From contig NZ_JANTYU010000004.1 of NCBI RefSeq assembly GCF_024806835.1, positions 186,001-250,000 of the forward strand: a DNA stretch of 64,000 bases. The letters are read 5' to 3'. The DNA is from Xanthomonas sp. 3793 (GTDB taxonomy: Bacteria > Pseudomonadota > Gammaproteobacteria > Xanthomonadales > Xanthomonadaceae). The notes under the pieces were generated by a model. It was given only the letters and a program-made list of their open reading frames with translations, searched no databases and was not told the DNA's origin. Both the position numbers and the translations under genes were made by a program. This document shows, piece by piece, positions 41,159 through 52,423 of this stretch (position 1 is its first letter; each line of letters opens with the position of its first letter).

Positions 41159-44128
41159 TCAGAAGCGCTGGTTGTACTGCACGAACAGGAAGCGGTCGTA
41201 GTCCAGCATCGGATCGATTGCCGCAGTGCTGCTGTTGGTGATCGAGTAGGTCACCGGCGGCTGCTTGTTCCAGATGTTGCGGGCACCAACGGTCACGCTG
41301 CCATCCCACGGAGCCTGCCAGGTGACGGAGACGTCCTGATAGGAGATCGAGCCCTTCTTGTTGGAGCCGGTACCGCCGCCCCAGCCCGGATTCGGGGTCT
41401 GGTAGTTCGGGTTGTTGCACTCGATACCTGCCGCTGCATCCCAGCAGTAATCACGGAAACCGCCGTAGTAGCGCAGGTTCCAGTTGGCCGACAGCGAACC
41501 CAGCGACCAGTCCAGGCCCAAGGTGGCACGCACGCGCGGGAAGTTCCAGTAGCCGGCAGAGTTTGCCCACTCGGCGCCAGCTTCTGCCTGCGACTTGTAG
41601 GTCGCCAGGTAGTTGGTGTCCAGGTTGACAGCGAACTTGCCGTACGCGGTTTCCGGCATGCGGTAACGTACACCGAAGTTGTAGCCTTCGGTTTCCAGAC
41701 GACCCAGGTTGACGTTGCCGCGGCTCAGCGTGGTGACCTGGCCGGTGACCGCGTCGCGACTGTAGTCGGCGCAGTAGCTGGCCAGATTATTGAGGTAGCA
41801 GTTGTTCAACACATCATTGGCCGTCAGCGCGGTGATGATGTTGGAGATCGAAATGCGGTACCAGTCCAGCGAGAAGTCCAGGCCCTGCACCCAATGCGGG
41901 CTGTACACCATGCCCACGGTGCGGGTGATGCTGTACTCCGGCTCCAGCTCTGCATTGCCCACGCCCGAATTGAACGGCGCGTTGCCCTGCACGTCACGAC
42001 GCGTGACCGGATTGCCGGCGCTGTCGGTCTGACGGAAACCCGCCGGCAGGCCTTCACCGGCGCAACGTGCCGCCACGCCTGCGTTGCCCAGCGAACCGAA
42101 GGTCGCATCGCACGGATCGGTGAAGGTATCGAACGTCTGCGAGCCGCCACCGAAGGTGTCCGACAGCGTCGGCGCACGGAAACCGGTGCCGTAGGTACCG
42201 CGCACCAGCAGGTCGTCGATCGGCTTCCAGGTGAAGCTGAACTTGCTGTTGGTGGTGTCGCCGAAGCGGCTGTAGTTGCTGTAACGCGCGGCCACGTCGA
42301 ACGACAATTCCTTGGCGCCCGGCAGATCCTTCAGCACCGGAATCAACAGCTCCAGGTAGGCTTCGTTGGTCTGGTAGCGACCTTCGGTGGCCTGTGCAGC
42401 CAGGTCGGTGGTGTAACCGGCGCTGGACAGCTGATCGGGGTAGTCGTAGCCGCTGATTTCGCGGTGCTCGACGCCTGCGGCGAAGCCCAGCTCACCGGCC
42501 GGCAGATCGAACAGGCCACCGGTGATGTTGGCGGTCCACTGCTTGCTCAGGCTCTGCTGCGTGGATTGACCCAGCGCGTTGATGTACTGCAGCGCGTTCG
42601 GCGTGGAGGCCGACGGGCCACCCAGGATGTTGAACGGGGTGCACTGGCCCAGCGCATTGCTGGTACCCAACGCGATCGGAGCCGCTGCGGTACCGCACTG
42701 CACCTGACCCTGTGCATTGAGGAACGACGGACCCAGTGCCTTCTGCAACGCCAGCAGGTTGATGTTGCCGCGCGAAACCTGGGTCACATCGTACTTGTTG
42801 TAGTTGAAGCCCACGTCCCAGTTCCAGCCGTGGCTGCCAACGTCGAACACGCCTTCCAGCGCCGCATCGAAGTGCAGGGTCTTGACGTTGCTCTCGGTGG
42901 TGCGCGGCAGTTCAACCGTACGACGGAACCAGCTGTTGATGTCCTGGCCGATCGGGTTGTAGTAGCTGCTGCCACTGATGGCGACCGGGAACTGCGGCTG
43001 CGACGTTGCCTGCAGCGGATACCCGGCAATCTGACGGTTGGACGTACGTTCCGAATACATCGCCGTTGATTTGAAGGTGATGCTGTCGGTGAGGTTGTAG
43101 CTGCCGGTGGTGAAAACCGACTTATTCTTGCTGGACTGCTGCAACATCATCTGATCGACGGAGTTGTAGTAGTCGTCTACACCTGCGCCAATGTGATAGT
43201 TCGACAGGCTGCGCGAATCAGCGCCGACGCCCTTGCCGTCAAACGAACCGGTGTGGTTGAGCACCCACTGGTTGGGCGACCACGTGCCTTGGCCGGCACC
43301 GACGACATTGCCGTCAGTGTCGAGATAGTTGCCCGCGCCCGGCGTACCCACCGCACGTGGATCGTTGAAACGGCCCCAAGGGCCGGTCGCGCTCAGGCTG
43401 TCTTCGATATGGTTCGGGCCGGCCGAGTAACGGGTCAGCGTGCGATCCTTGGCCCACACCGGATCTTCGTTGGTGTAGTTGACGCCAAACACCAGCGAGG
43501 CCCGGTCGGTGGTGGTGCCGGCGGTAAAGGAGTACTGCTCCTTGGAACCGTCGCCACGACCGTTCTGGCCGAAGTACGCCGAGGCTTCTGCGCCGTCGTA
43601 GTTCTGCCGCAGGATGATGTTGACCACACCGGCCACGGCGTCGGAGCCGTAGATCGCCGAGGCACCGTCCTTCAGGACTTCGATGCGCTCGATCAGCGAG
43701 CTCGGGATGGTGGACATGTCGGTCAGGCCGTTCAGGCTGCTGGTCCAACGCTTGCCGTTCACCAACACCAGGGTACGGTTCTCATTGAGGTTGTACAGGT
43801 TGACGTACTGGCCGCCCTGTTCCGGATCGGAGGTCAGCACGGCAGCCTTGCTGTAGGTCTGCGTACCGGCGATCGACAGGTTCTGGAGGATGTCGCCAAC
43901 GCTGACCAGGCCGGACTTCTGGATGTCCTGCTGCGAGACGGTGAACACCGGCTGCGCGGTTTCGACGTCGACCGAGCGGATGCGCGAGCCGGTGATTTCG
44001 ATGCGGTCCAGCGTCGTGGTCGACGGGGCGGACTGCTCTTGTGCATTGGCGGCGAAAGCCGGCGTCAACGCGATCGCAATACCGGCGGGCAACAGGCCCA
44101 GCCGCACTGCGGAGGTGCGAAGGTTCAT
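41159..44128 (-). CDS. TonB-dependent receptor
   Basis: A 989-residue outer-membrane receptor with signal peptide (LRTSAVRLGLLPAGIAIALTPAFAANA). The TonB-box/plug region has RIEITGSRIRSVDVETAQPV, NRTLVLVNGKRW, ERIEVLKDGASAIYGSDAVAGVVNIILR. The large barrel ends YDRFLFVQYNQRF. The GSRI-R and KDGASAIYGSDA pattern is that of the large xanthomonad receptors often linked to plant-derived carbohydrates or peptides (family knowledge). ATG 44128 has GGAGAG upstream; the codon before it is TTG. An AraC-type regulator gene ends only 48 bases upstream on the same strand, so the two may form one operon. Confidence 0.92.
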   Translation of the reverse strand: MNLRTSAVRLGLLPAGIAIALTPAFAANAQEQSAPSTTTLDRIEITGSRIRSVDVETAQPVFTVSQQDIQKSGLVSVGDILQNLSIAGTQTYSKAAVLTSDPEQGGQYVNLYNLNENRTLVLVNGKRWTSSLNGLTDMSTIPSSLIERIEVLKDGASAIYGSDAVAGVVNIILRQNYDGAEASAYFGQNGRGDGSKEQYSFTAGTTTDRASLVFGVNYTNEDPVWAKDRTLTRYSAGPNHIEDSLSATGPWGRFNDPRAVGTPGAGNYLDTDGNVVGAGQGTWSPNQWVLNHTGSFDGKGVGADSRSLSNYHIGAGVDDYYNSVDQMMLQQSSKNKSVFTTGSYNLTDSITFKSTAMYSERTSNRQIAGYPLQATSQPQFPVAISGSSYYNPIGQDINSWFRRTVELPRTTESNVKTLHFDAALEGVFDVGSHGWNWDVGFNYNKYDVTQVSRGNINLLALQKALGPSFLNAQGQVQCGTAAAPIALGTSNALGQCTPFNILGGPSASTPNALQYINALGQSTQQSLSKQWTANITGGLFDLPAGELGFAAGVEHREISGYDYPDQLSSAGYTTDLAAQATEGRYQTNEAYLELLIPVLKDLPGAKELSFDVAARYSNYSRFGDTTNSKFSFTWKPIDDLLVRGTYGTGFRAPTLSDTFGGGSQTFDTFTDPCDATFGSLGNAGVAARCAGEGLPAGFRQTDSAGNPVTRRDVQGNAPFNSGVGNAELEPEYSITRTVGMVYSPHWVQGLDFSLDWYRISISNIITALTANDVLNNCYLNNLASYCADYSRDAVTGQVTTLSRGNVNLGRLETEGYNFGVRYRMPETAYGKFAVNLDTNYLATYKSQAEAGAEWANSAGYWNFPRVRATLGLDWSLGSLSANWNLRYYGGFRDYCWDAAAGIECNNPNYQTPNPGWGGGTGSNKKGSISYQDVSVTWQAPWDGSVTVGARNIWNKQPPVTYSITNSSTAAIDPMLDYDRFLFVQYNQRF

Positions 44129-44176
44129 CAATCTCTCCAGGGTTCGTTAGTGGCGCGTTAAGCGCCCCCGTGCAAA

Positions 44177-45070
44177 TTACGTTTGCGTGAACGCCATCGC
44201 TTTGCGCGTCACGTTCCGTGGCTTTGCCGAATCTGGCGGATTGGTCGTCTGGTCGCGATAACGCGATGCGGAGACGCCGAAACGCGCACGAAATGCGCGT
44301 GCGAAGCTGCAGCAGTTGTCGAATCCGCTGGCGGCCGCAACCTCACCGATCATCATGGAGGTATCGCGCAGCAGATCCGAGGCCCGCTCCAGGCGCAAGC
44401 GTGCCGACAACGCCTGCGGGCTTTCGTCGTACAGACTCTGGAATGTCTTGGACACATACCAGCTGGAGAAGTTGGTCAGCTGTGCCAGTTCGCTGATGCG
44501 CACCACACGGTCGCTGTTGCCTTCCAGATAGAGCCGGGCACGCTGCATGCGGCCGAATACCTGACGCCGGCGGCTGCGCGAGCGACCTGGACAGCGCTGC
44601 TCCTGCTCGACGAAGTCGCGCTGCATCGCGGCCAGATGCAGCAACAGCGGGCGCGCCGACGCGCTGCCGCTCTGCAACGCCGCACGGCGCCACAGCCGCA
44701 GCGCAATACGCAGGTCGCTGCGCGACAATTGGCTACGTCCCGGGTACAGCGTGGCGTCGGTCAACTCGGCCAACGACTGCAGGCTGCCGCCATCCAGGCT
44801 GACGCCAACACACAACGCGCTGCGATCCGCCTGCACGGTGGGATGCGACTCCTTGTCGAAGGCGATCCAGTCGCCGGCACGCAGCCGGAAGCGGCCCTCC
44901 TTGGACTCCACCCAGGCACGGCCACGCAACTGCACCCATAAGGTGAATGTCGCAGCGGTGGTGCGAATGCTGCCCAGACGCGAGACCGCCAGACAGGTGG
45001 TCGATGTCGAATCGCTGGCACCGTCCAGGCACAGTGCGAGCCCGCGATCGGCAGTGATGACCTGTTGCAT
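44177..45070 (-). CDS. AraC-family transcriptional regulator
   Basis: A 297-residue regulator. The N-terminal cupin-like half (MQQVITADRGLALCLDG ... AWVESKEGRFRLRAGDWIAFDKES) is likely to sense a small molecule. Two C-terminal helix-turn-helices follow: RISELAQLTNFSSWYVSKTF and IGEVAAASGFDNCCSFARAF with the FGVSASRYR signature. ATG 45070. Its position directly before a TonB receptor suggests that it controls the uptake gene and responds to the transported compound or a breakdown product (inference). Confidence 0.88.
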   Translation of the reverse strand: MQQVITADRGLALCLDGASDSTSTTCLAVSRLGSIRTTAATFTLWVQLRGRAWVESKEGRFRLRAGDWIAFDKESHPTVQADRSALCVGVSLDGGSLQSLAELTDATLYPGRSQLSRSDLRIALRLWRRAALQSGSASARPLLLHLAAMQRDFVEQEQRCPGRSRSRRRQVFGRMQRARLYLEGNSDRVVRISELAQLTNFSSWYVSKTFQSLYDESPQALSARLRLERASDLLRDTSMMIGEVAAASGFDNCCSFARAFRARFGVSASRYRDQTTNPPDSAKPRNVTRKAMAFTQT

Positions 45071-45180
45071 GTTGGCAGCCCCTTGTACAAAAGAGGGCGT
45101 AGTGTTTTGCCGAATCTGGCGTGAGTCAGGAGGTTTCGACGAAAGTCTGCCGAAATTGCCACGAAACCTTTCCGAAGGAG

Positions 45181-47544
45181 TTACGAAGCCACTTTTCTCA
45201 ACATCATCAATACGTTGGAAATAAATCCGACTGGCATCGATGGATGCTCCGGCAGCGGCATGTAGGCGATTGCGCTGCCATCTTCTTCGGCCAGCGCCAG
45301 ATACATCGCGTCGCTGCGCTGATCCAGGCTGAAACCGTTGATGGTGGTGAACTTGGCCGCATCCAGGCACTGCGCCCGGCCGCCGCCAAGGGTGCTGTCG
45401 TGTGTCGCGCAACTGTCAGTGGACGACAGGTAATGCACCTGACCCTGGGCTCCCGGCGCCCAACTGCGATAACGCCAGCGCGATGGTTGCTGCGCGTCGA
45501 CCGGTTGTACGGTGTCGGCGGCCAGGGTCGGCGCAATCTGCCATAGCCCTGCCCCGCTCAGATGCGTAAACAGCACTTTCCCGCTGAAGCGGTCCAGGCG
45601 CACTTGCGAAACATCCTGCAACGTAGCCAGCGCACGCCAAGGACTGGCGCTGCGGTCGTATAGCGTGGCAAAGCTATGTCCATCGTCGGCCGCAGCAACG
45701 ACCAGCACGCGATTGGGATCGGGAAGATGGATGGCCTGCAAGGGCCGCACCTGCGGCACCGGCAGACGCACCGCCTTGCCGGTGCCCGGCGTCACTTCGA
45801 ACAATGCAGCGTGCCCATCGGCATCGCTGCCGCTGACCAGCACCTGCCGCGAGTCGGCCGACCAGTCGGCAGCCTGTCGCGCGTCCGGGCGAATCCCTTC
45901 GATCAACCGCATCGAGCCAGGTTTGCCGACATCGCCCCACCACAATCCGTACGCACCGGAACGATTGGACGCGAAGATGAGCTGACGCCCGTCGGGCGCG
46001 ATCATCGGCTGGTCGTCGCGCCCACTGGAAGGAAACAGTCGACGCCGGATGTAACCACCGTTCATGGGATCGTGGATGACCTGATACACGCCGAATTGCG
46101 GCTTGCGCTGCACGAACACCAGATGCCCGCGTGCCACGTCCGGCGCCTGGGCGTCGTCCAGACCCAGATCGTGCAGGCTGCGATCGACCAGATCGAGGCG
46201 ATACAGCCGCGCTTCGCTATCCACGCGGCGCCCGAAGATCAGGCCGCTGCTGTCCGGCAGCCAGCTCCAGCCTCGGATATCGGCGTTGTCATGCGTCAAT
46301 CGTTCCGCACTGCCGCCTTGGGCGGATATCCGCCAGAGATCGCCCAACTGCGGATTGCGCAGGAACACGATCCATTGTCCGTCTGGGGAATAGCGCGGTG
46401 CGTAGTCGAAGTCGGTCGGTTGCGCGCTGTAGGTCAATACCTGCCAGTGCCCGGTTTCGAGGTCCAGGCGCCGGATTCGCGGCGCGCCTTGCGCACCGGT
46501 CATGCTACCGAACAACAACGCACGGCCGTCGGGAGACCAGCTGAAACTGAGCATGTCCGCGCCATCGCAACGCACCACCTCACGCGCTGCGGACTGACCT
46601 GCCGCAGCGGCGATCATGATCCTGCAGCTGCCATCCGGCGCTTGCCGGGAGAACGCAATTTCGCGTCCATCCGGCGACCAGGCGGGCAGTCGGTCGGAGA
46701 CGCTGGGTGCAGGCGTTTCCAGCACGCGCGGATATGCGTTGTCGGTCGTCTTGACCAGGATCGAGGTCCCTGGCCGATCGCTGGTCAGCGAGGCGTAGGC
46801 CACCATGCTGCCGTCGGGCGACAGGCTGGGCGTGAGATCGAATCCGCCGCCCGCAGTGATGACCTGGTACGGCCGCTTGGGGCTGCCCGGAACAGCGGTG
46901 GACGTTGCGACATCGGTTGCCGGTGCGCGCAGCCACAGCGTGCGTGCCGCCAGGCCTAGCACCACCACCAGCGCCAGGCCCGCGAAGGCGAGAGCCATCC
47001 AGCGACGCCGGTGAGGCGTCACTGCCGCAGCAGGCGATGGCGTTGCCGCCTGGTATGGCAGGGAGTCATCGGTCTCAGCCGCAGCGCTGAGCTCATCTGT
47101 CGCCAGCGGTGCTTCCTGCGCGGACTGCTGCACGCCAGGCGGCCCCAGCGAGGACGGCGTCTGCGGCAGCGTCGCCGCGGCATCGGTGCGCGCCTCCCAC
47201 CCCACCGGCGCCATCAGGCGATACCCGGTCTTGGCAATCGTCTCGATGTACTCGGACCGCTGGCTGCCGCTGCTGGCAAACGCCTTGCGCAGCTGCGTCA
47301 CTGCCTGGGTCACCACATCGTTGCTGGGCAAGGTGTCCGGCCATACCTCGGCGAGCAACTGCTCGCGCGTCACCACCTGCCCCGGCTGTCGCGCCAGGGT
47401 CAGCAGCACCGCCAACGACTTGGGAGGCAAGCGCAACGCGCGCCTTGCGCCCGGTGCGTGCACTTCGCGCGAGGCAACGTCGACCACACACTGCCCGACA
47501 CGCAGCCGGCCAGTTGGCATTGCAGTAGCAGAAGGAACACTCAT
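45181..47544 (-). CDS. Membrane-anchored winged-helix regulator with TolB-like beta-propeller
   Basis: A 787-residue one-component regulator of CadC-like layout. An OmpR-type winged helix comes first (about residues 15-105: RRALRLPPKSLAVLLTLARQ, VVTREQLLAEVWP, VVTQAVTQLRKAF, IETIAKTGYRL). A transmembrane helix follows (about 181-205, MALAFAGLALVVVLGLAA). A large periplasmic domain of PD40/TolB propeller repeats ends the protein (DLTPSLSPDGSMVAYAS, FSRQAPDG, YAPRYSPDGQWIVFL and others). It would sense an extracytoplasmic signal with the propeller and bind DNA directly. ATG 47544; the longer frame start at 47592 is less likely. It lies 110 bases upstream of the AraC gene on the same strand. Confidence 0.85.
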   Translation of the reverse strand: MSVPSATAMPTGRLRVGQCVVDVASREVHAPGARRALRLPPKSLAVLLTLARQPGQVVTREQLLAEVWPDTLPSNDVVTQAVTQLRKAFASSGSQRSEYIETIAKTGYRLMAPVGWEARTDAAATLPQTPSSLGPPGVQQSAQEAPLATDELSAAAETDDSLPYQAATPSPAAAVTPHRRRWMALAFAGLALVVVLGLAARTLWLRAPATDVATSTAVPGSPKRPYQVITAGGGFDLTPSLSPDGSMVAYASLTSDRPGTSILVKTTDNAYPRVLETPAPSVSDRLPAWSPDGREIAFSRQAPDGSCRIMIAAAAGQSAAREVVRCDGADMLSFSWSPDGRALLFGSMTGAQGAPRIRRLDLETGHWQVLTYSAQPTDFDYAPRYSPDGQWIVFLRNPQLGDLWRISAQGGSAERLTHDNADIRGWSWLPDSSGLIFGRRVDSEARLYRLDLVDRSLHDLGLDDAQAPDVARGHLVFVQRKPQFGVYQVIHDPMNGGYIRRRLFPSSGRDDQPMIAPDGRQLIFASNRSGAYGLWWGDVGKPGSMRLIEGIRPDARQAADWSADSRQVLVSGSDADGHAALFEVTPGTGKAVRLPVPQVRPLQAIHLPDPNRVLVVAAADDGHSFATLYDRSASPWRALATLQDVSQVRLDRFSGKVLFTHLSGAGLWQIAPTLAADTVQPVDAQQPSRWRYRSWAPGAQGQVHYLSSTDSCATHDSTLGGGRAQCLDAAKFTTINGFSLDQRSDAMYLALAEEDGSAIAYMPLPEHPSMPVGFISNVLMMLRKVAS

Positions 47545-47660
47545 CGGCAAAGACACGCGTCGGCATGCAAGGACTACAAAAACGCTTCGCACGGAGTGCG
47601 AAACGCCAAATTCAGCAAAGGACCACGACCAACTGTGTCATGCATCCACTTGGTGCAAAT

Positions 47661-47777
47661 TTTACTCTATGCCCCGTTGCTTCCTATAACAGGCGGCGAC
47701 GTCAGGCTCTCTCTCTCTCGCCGACGAATTCAAATAATTACGATGTTTCCTTCGCGCCTTCTGGCGCGATTTTTTTA
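47661..47777 (+). ncRNA. Candidate small RNA upstream of thiC's 3' end
   Basis: An orphan plus-strand terminator shows that something is transcribed here although no plus-strand gene exists. The promoter candidate is TTTACT (47661-47666), an 18-base spacer and TATAAC (47685-47690), giving a start near 47697. The RNA of about 80 bases would have a GTCAGGC/GCCGAC stem around a CTCTCTCTCTCT loop. It ends in a hairpin CGCGCC-TTCT-GGCGCG (47753-47768) and seven T residues. The CU-rich loop could pair with GAGAG-type ribosome-binding sites (inference). I know no named homologue. Confidence 0.5.
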
Positions 47778-47939
47778 TCTGCGATTCAGCTAGAACGCTG
47801 CAAACCCTTATCCGCTGTAACCGCTTGCAGCACGATCGCATCGCGGCACTTGCGCGCAGCGATGCGATCTGCACAGCCGAAGCTGAATTTTCGATAAGCG
47901 GGCCACGTGTTCCGGGCAACCTTAAGCGGGCTTGTGGCG

Positions 47940-49937
<1,998 letters not shown>

Positions 49938-49942
49938 TTACG

Positions 49943-50022
49943 AAGCTTCCCTACGCCGGTATCAGCCGGATCAGGTTCGAAGGGACTATCTCAACCGCAG
50001 CGCACTGCGGTACCCCCACTTC
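49943..50022 (-). promoter_or_regulatory. TPP riboswitch (THI element) of thiC
   Basis: On the minus strand, 125 bases before thiC, the sequence has the conserved TPP-aptamer parts. These are a GGGGGTACCGC arm, TTGAGAT (the usual CTGAGA loop with one change), CCCTTCGAACCTGATCCGG, and CCGGCGTAGGGAAG, which closes the junction. The stretch between the aptamer and the ATG is long enough for a start-site-blocking expression platform; no clear terminator was seen. Confidence 0.92.
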
Positions 50023-50297
50023 GGCGGCGATTAAACCACATCGCCGCGAGCGGGCGCATGCGCGGTTGGCTGCACGGCGCACTGACCCGCCAAACGGACG
50101 CTGCGCGATGAACGCAGCCGTGCAGCTGACATGCCCAGACATTTTCGCGGCACATCGGCTGGCTAGCGTGGCCGCACAACAACCAGAAACCTGCTCTCTC
50201 TCCTTGCCGCCGCATTCCGGCGGCATTTTTTACGCCCTCTTGCAGCCGATGGCCGCGATTCGTTATCGTCGCGTGAAACAGGGGATGGACAACGCGA

Positions 50298-52268
50298 ATG
50301 CAATGGATGCAACGGTGTGCGTGGATGGCAGCAGTGTTGATCGGAGCGGCCGGACCTGGTGCAGCGGCTGAGCCACTACCGGCAGAAGCCTTCGTCGAGT
50401 CCGGCCCGATTTCCTCGCCCGCGATGTCGCCGGATGGCAAGCATCTGGCGGTCAGCGCCGATCTTGGGGACGGCAGCTACGCGCTGGTGGTGTACCGCAT
50501 CGCCGACATGCAATCCACCACCATGCTGCGCCTGCCCCGCTACGAATTGCCGGTCCGCATCGCCTGGGTCAGCGATCGGCGCCTGGTGATCGGCAAGGGT
50601 CGCAAGCTCGGCTCGCTGGAAGAACCGGTGCCGATGGGCGAGATCATCGCCACCGACCTGGACGGCGGCAATCAGCGCTACGTCTACGGCTACCAGCAGA
50701 GCACGCGCAATGCCGGGCTGGAGCGCGGCTTCGGCTACATCGAAGGGCTGCCGAGCCGGCGCAACGGGCACTTCTACATGCGGCGGCTATCGCTGGATTC
50801 GCGCCATTCGATGCTGTACGACGTGGATGCGAGTACCACCGCCCACCGGCTGATGGCCGACATCGACGTGCCGCGCCTGAGGTTTGTGCTCGACAACGCC
50901 GATGTGGCGCAGTACGCATACGGCACCGACGACAACGACAATTCGCTGCTGTTCCGCCGCAGCGGCAACGGCTGGACACCGCTGACGCAGGTCCAGGCCA
51001 ATTGGCGTCCGATCGCCTTTGCCGAACAGCCCAATCGTGTCTATGGCTGGCACAGCGTCTCCGGCGGTCCGGCGGCACTGGTGTCCAGCGACCCGGACGG
51101 CCAGCAGCGCAGCGTGCTGGCATCCGACCCGTTCTACGACGTGGACGATCTGCAATGGGGACCTGCACCATTTGCGCCGTTCGCGGCACGACTGGGACCG
51201 GGCCAGCCTGCGCTGCGCTATGTCGCGCCCGACAGCGCACAGGCGCAGTTGCATCGCAGCCTCAGCCAGACCCTGGCTGGTCAGTACGTGGATTTCATCA
51301 ACTTCACCGAAGATGGCAACGCCGTGCTGCTGAAGGCCTATAGCGACCGCGATGCCGGCGCCTGGTACATCTTCAATCGCCCGACCAATACGCTCAAGCT
51401 GGTCATCAAGGCCCGCAGCGCCCTGCCCGCGGCACGGATGAGCGAGCGGCGCATGGTGCGATTCCAGGCCCGCGACGGGCTGACGCTGGACGGCGTGCTG
51501 ACCGTTCCGGCAACGGCCGCCCAGGGTGCGCCACTGCCAATGATCCTGCTGCCGCATGGCGGCCCGCATACCGACGGCGATGGTTGGGCGTTCGACACCG
51601 ATGCGCAATTTCTCGCCAGCCGCGGCTATCTGGTGCTGCAGGTCAACTACCGCGGCGGGCAGGGACGCGGCCATGACTTCGAACGTGCGGGTTATCGCCA
51701 GTGGGGCGAACGGATCCAGGACGATCTGGTGGATGGCGTGCGTTGGGCGATCGACCAGGGCATGGCCGATCGGTCGCGCATCTGCAGCTACGGTGCCAGT
51801 TTTGGTGCGTACGCGGCGATGATGGTGCAGGTGAAGGCACCGGAGCTGTTCCGCTGCGCGGTCGGTGTGGCCGGTATCTACGACCTGCAGATGATGTACA
51901 CCAGGGGCGATATCAATCAGAGCGCGTACGGCACCAATTACCTGGAGCGCGTGATCGGCCGCGACGCCGCCGAGCTTGCCGCGCACTCGCCGGTTTCGCT
52001 GGCCCAACGCATCAAGGCGCCCGTGCTGTTGGTCCACGGCGAAGAGGACGAGCGTGCGCCATTTGCCCAGGCCAAGAGCCTGCGGGCTGCGCTGACCCGT
52101 AGCAGCAACGCGCCCGAATGGATGGCCGTGCCCAAGGAAGGCCACGGGTTTTACAAGGACGCCAACCAGATCGCCTTCTATCGCACCCTCGAGCACTTCC
52201 TGGCCAAGCAGCTGGGCAACCCGACAACCGCATCGGCGGGCAACCCGACGCCGGCCACACCTCAGTAA
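50298..52268 (+). CDS. Exported prolyl-oligopeptidase-family (S9) peptidase
   Basis: A 656-residue serine peptidase with a signal peptide (MQWMQRCAWMAAVLIGAAGPGAAA), a beta-propeller-like middle (SPAMSPDGKHLAVSADLGDG) and a C-terminal alpha/beta-hydrolase domain. The catalytic serine is in CSYGASFGAYAAMM (about residue 503), the aspartate in VHGEEDERAP and the histidine in KEGHGFYKD. Such enzymes cleave short peptides, some after proline, some with other specificities; this one acts in the periplasm or outside the cell. ATG 50298 has AGGGG upstream. It is monocistronic. Confidence 0.9.
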   Translation: MQWMQRCAWMAAVLIGAAGPGAAAEPLPAEAFVESGPISSPAMSPDGKHLAVSADLGDGSYALVVYRIADMQSTTMLRLPRYELPVRIAWVSDRRLVIGKGRKLGSLEEPVPMGEIIATDLDGGNQRYVYGYQQSTRNAGLERGFGYIEGLPSRRNGHFYMRRLSLDSRHSMLYDVDASTTAHRLMADIDVPRLRFVLDNADVAQYAYGTDDNDNSLLFRRSGNGWTPLTQVQANWRPIAFAEQPNRVYGWHSVSGGPAALVSSDPDGQQRSVLASDPFYDVDDLQWGPAPFAPFAARLGPGQPALRYVAPDSAQAQLHRSLSQTLAGQYVDFINFTEDGNAVLLKAYSDRDAGAWYIFNRPTNTLKLVIKARSALPAARMSERRMVRFQARDGLTLDGVLTVPATAAQGAPLPMILLPHGGPHTDGDGWAFDTDAQFLASRGYLVLQVNYRGGQGRGHDFERAGYRQWGERIQDDLVDGVRWAIDQGMADRSRICSYGASFGAYAAMMVQVKAPELFRCAVGVAGIYDLQMMYTRGDINQSAYGTNYLERVIGRDAAELAAHSPVSLAQRIKAPVLLVHGEEDERAPFAQAKSLRAALTRSSNAPEWMAVPKEGHGFYKDANQIAFYRTLEHFLAKQLGNPTTASAGNPTPATPQ

Positions 52269-52423
52269 GAGCGGCGAACAAAACCTAGCGAGCCGTCGTC
52301 AGCTGGGTGTGGGCGGCGCGGCGGAACCGGAGCGTACGGGTGGCACATGCCACGCCGAGCACCGGCCGCGACCGCCTGGCGGCCGTACAGCAATTTCATC
52401 GGCGGCCCTGACGCCAGCCGTCG

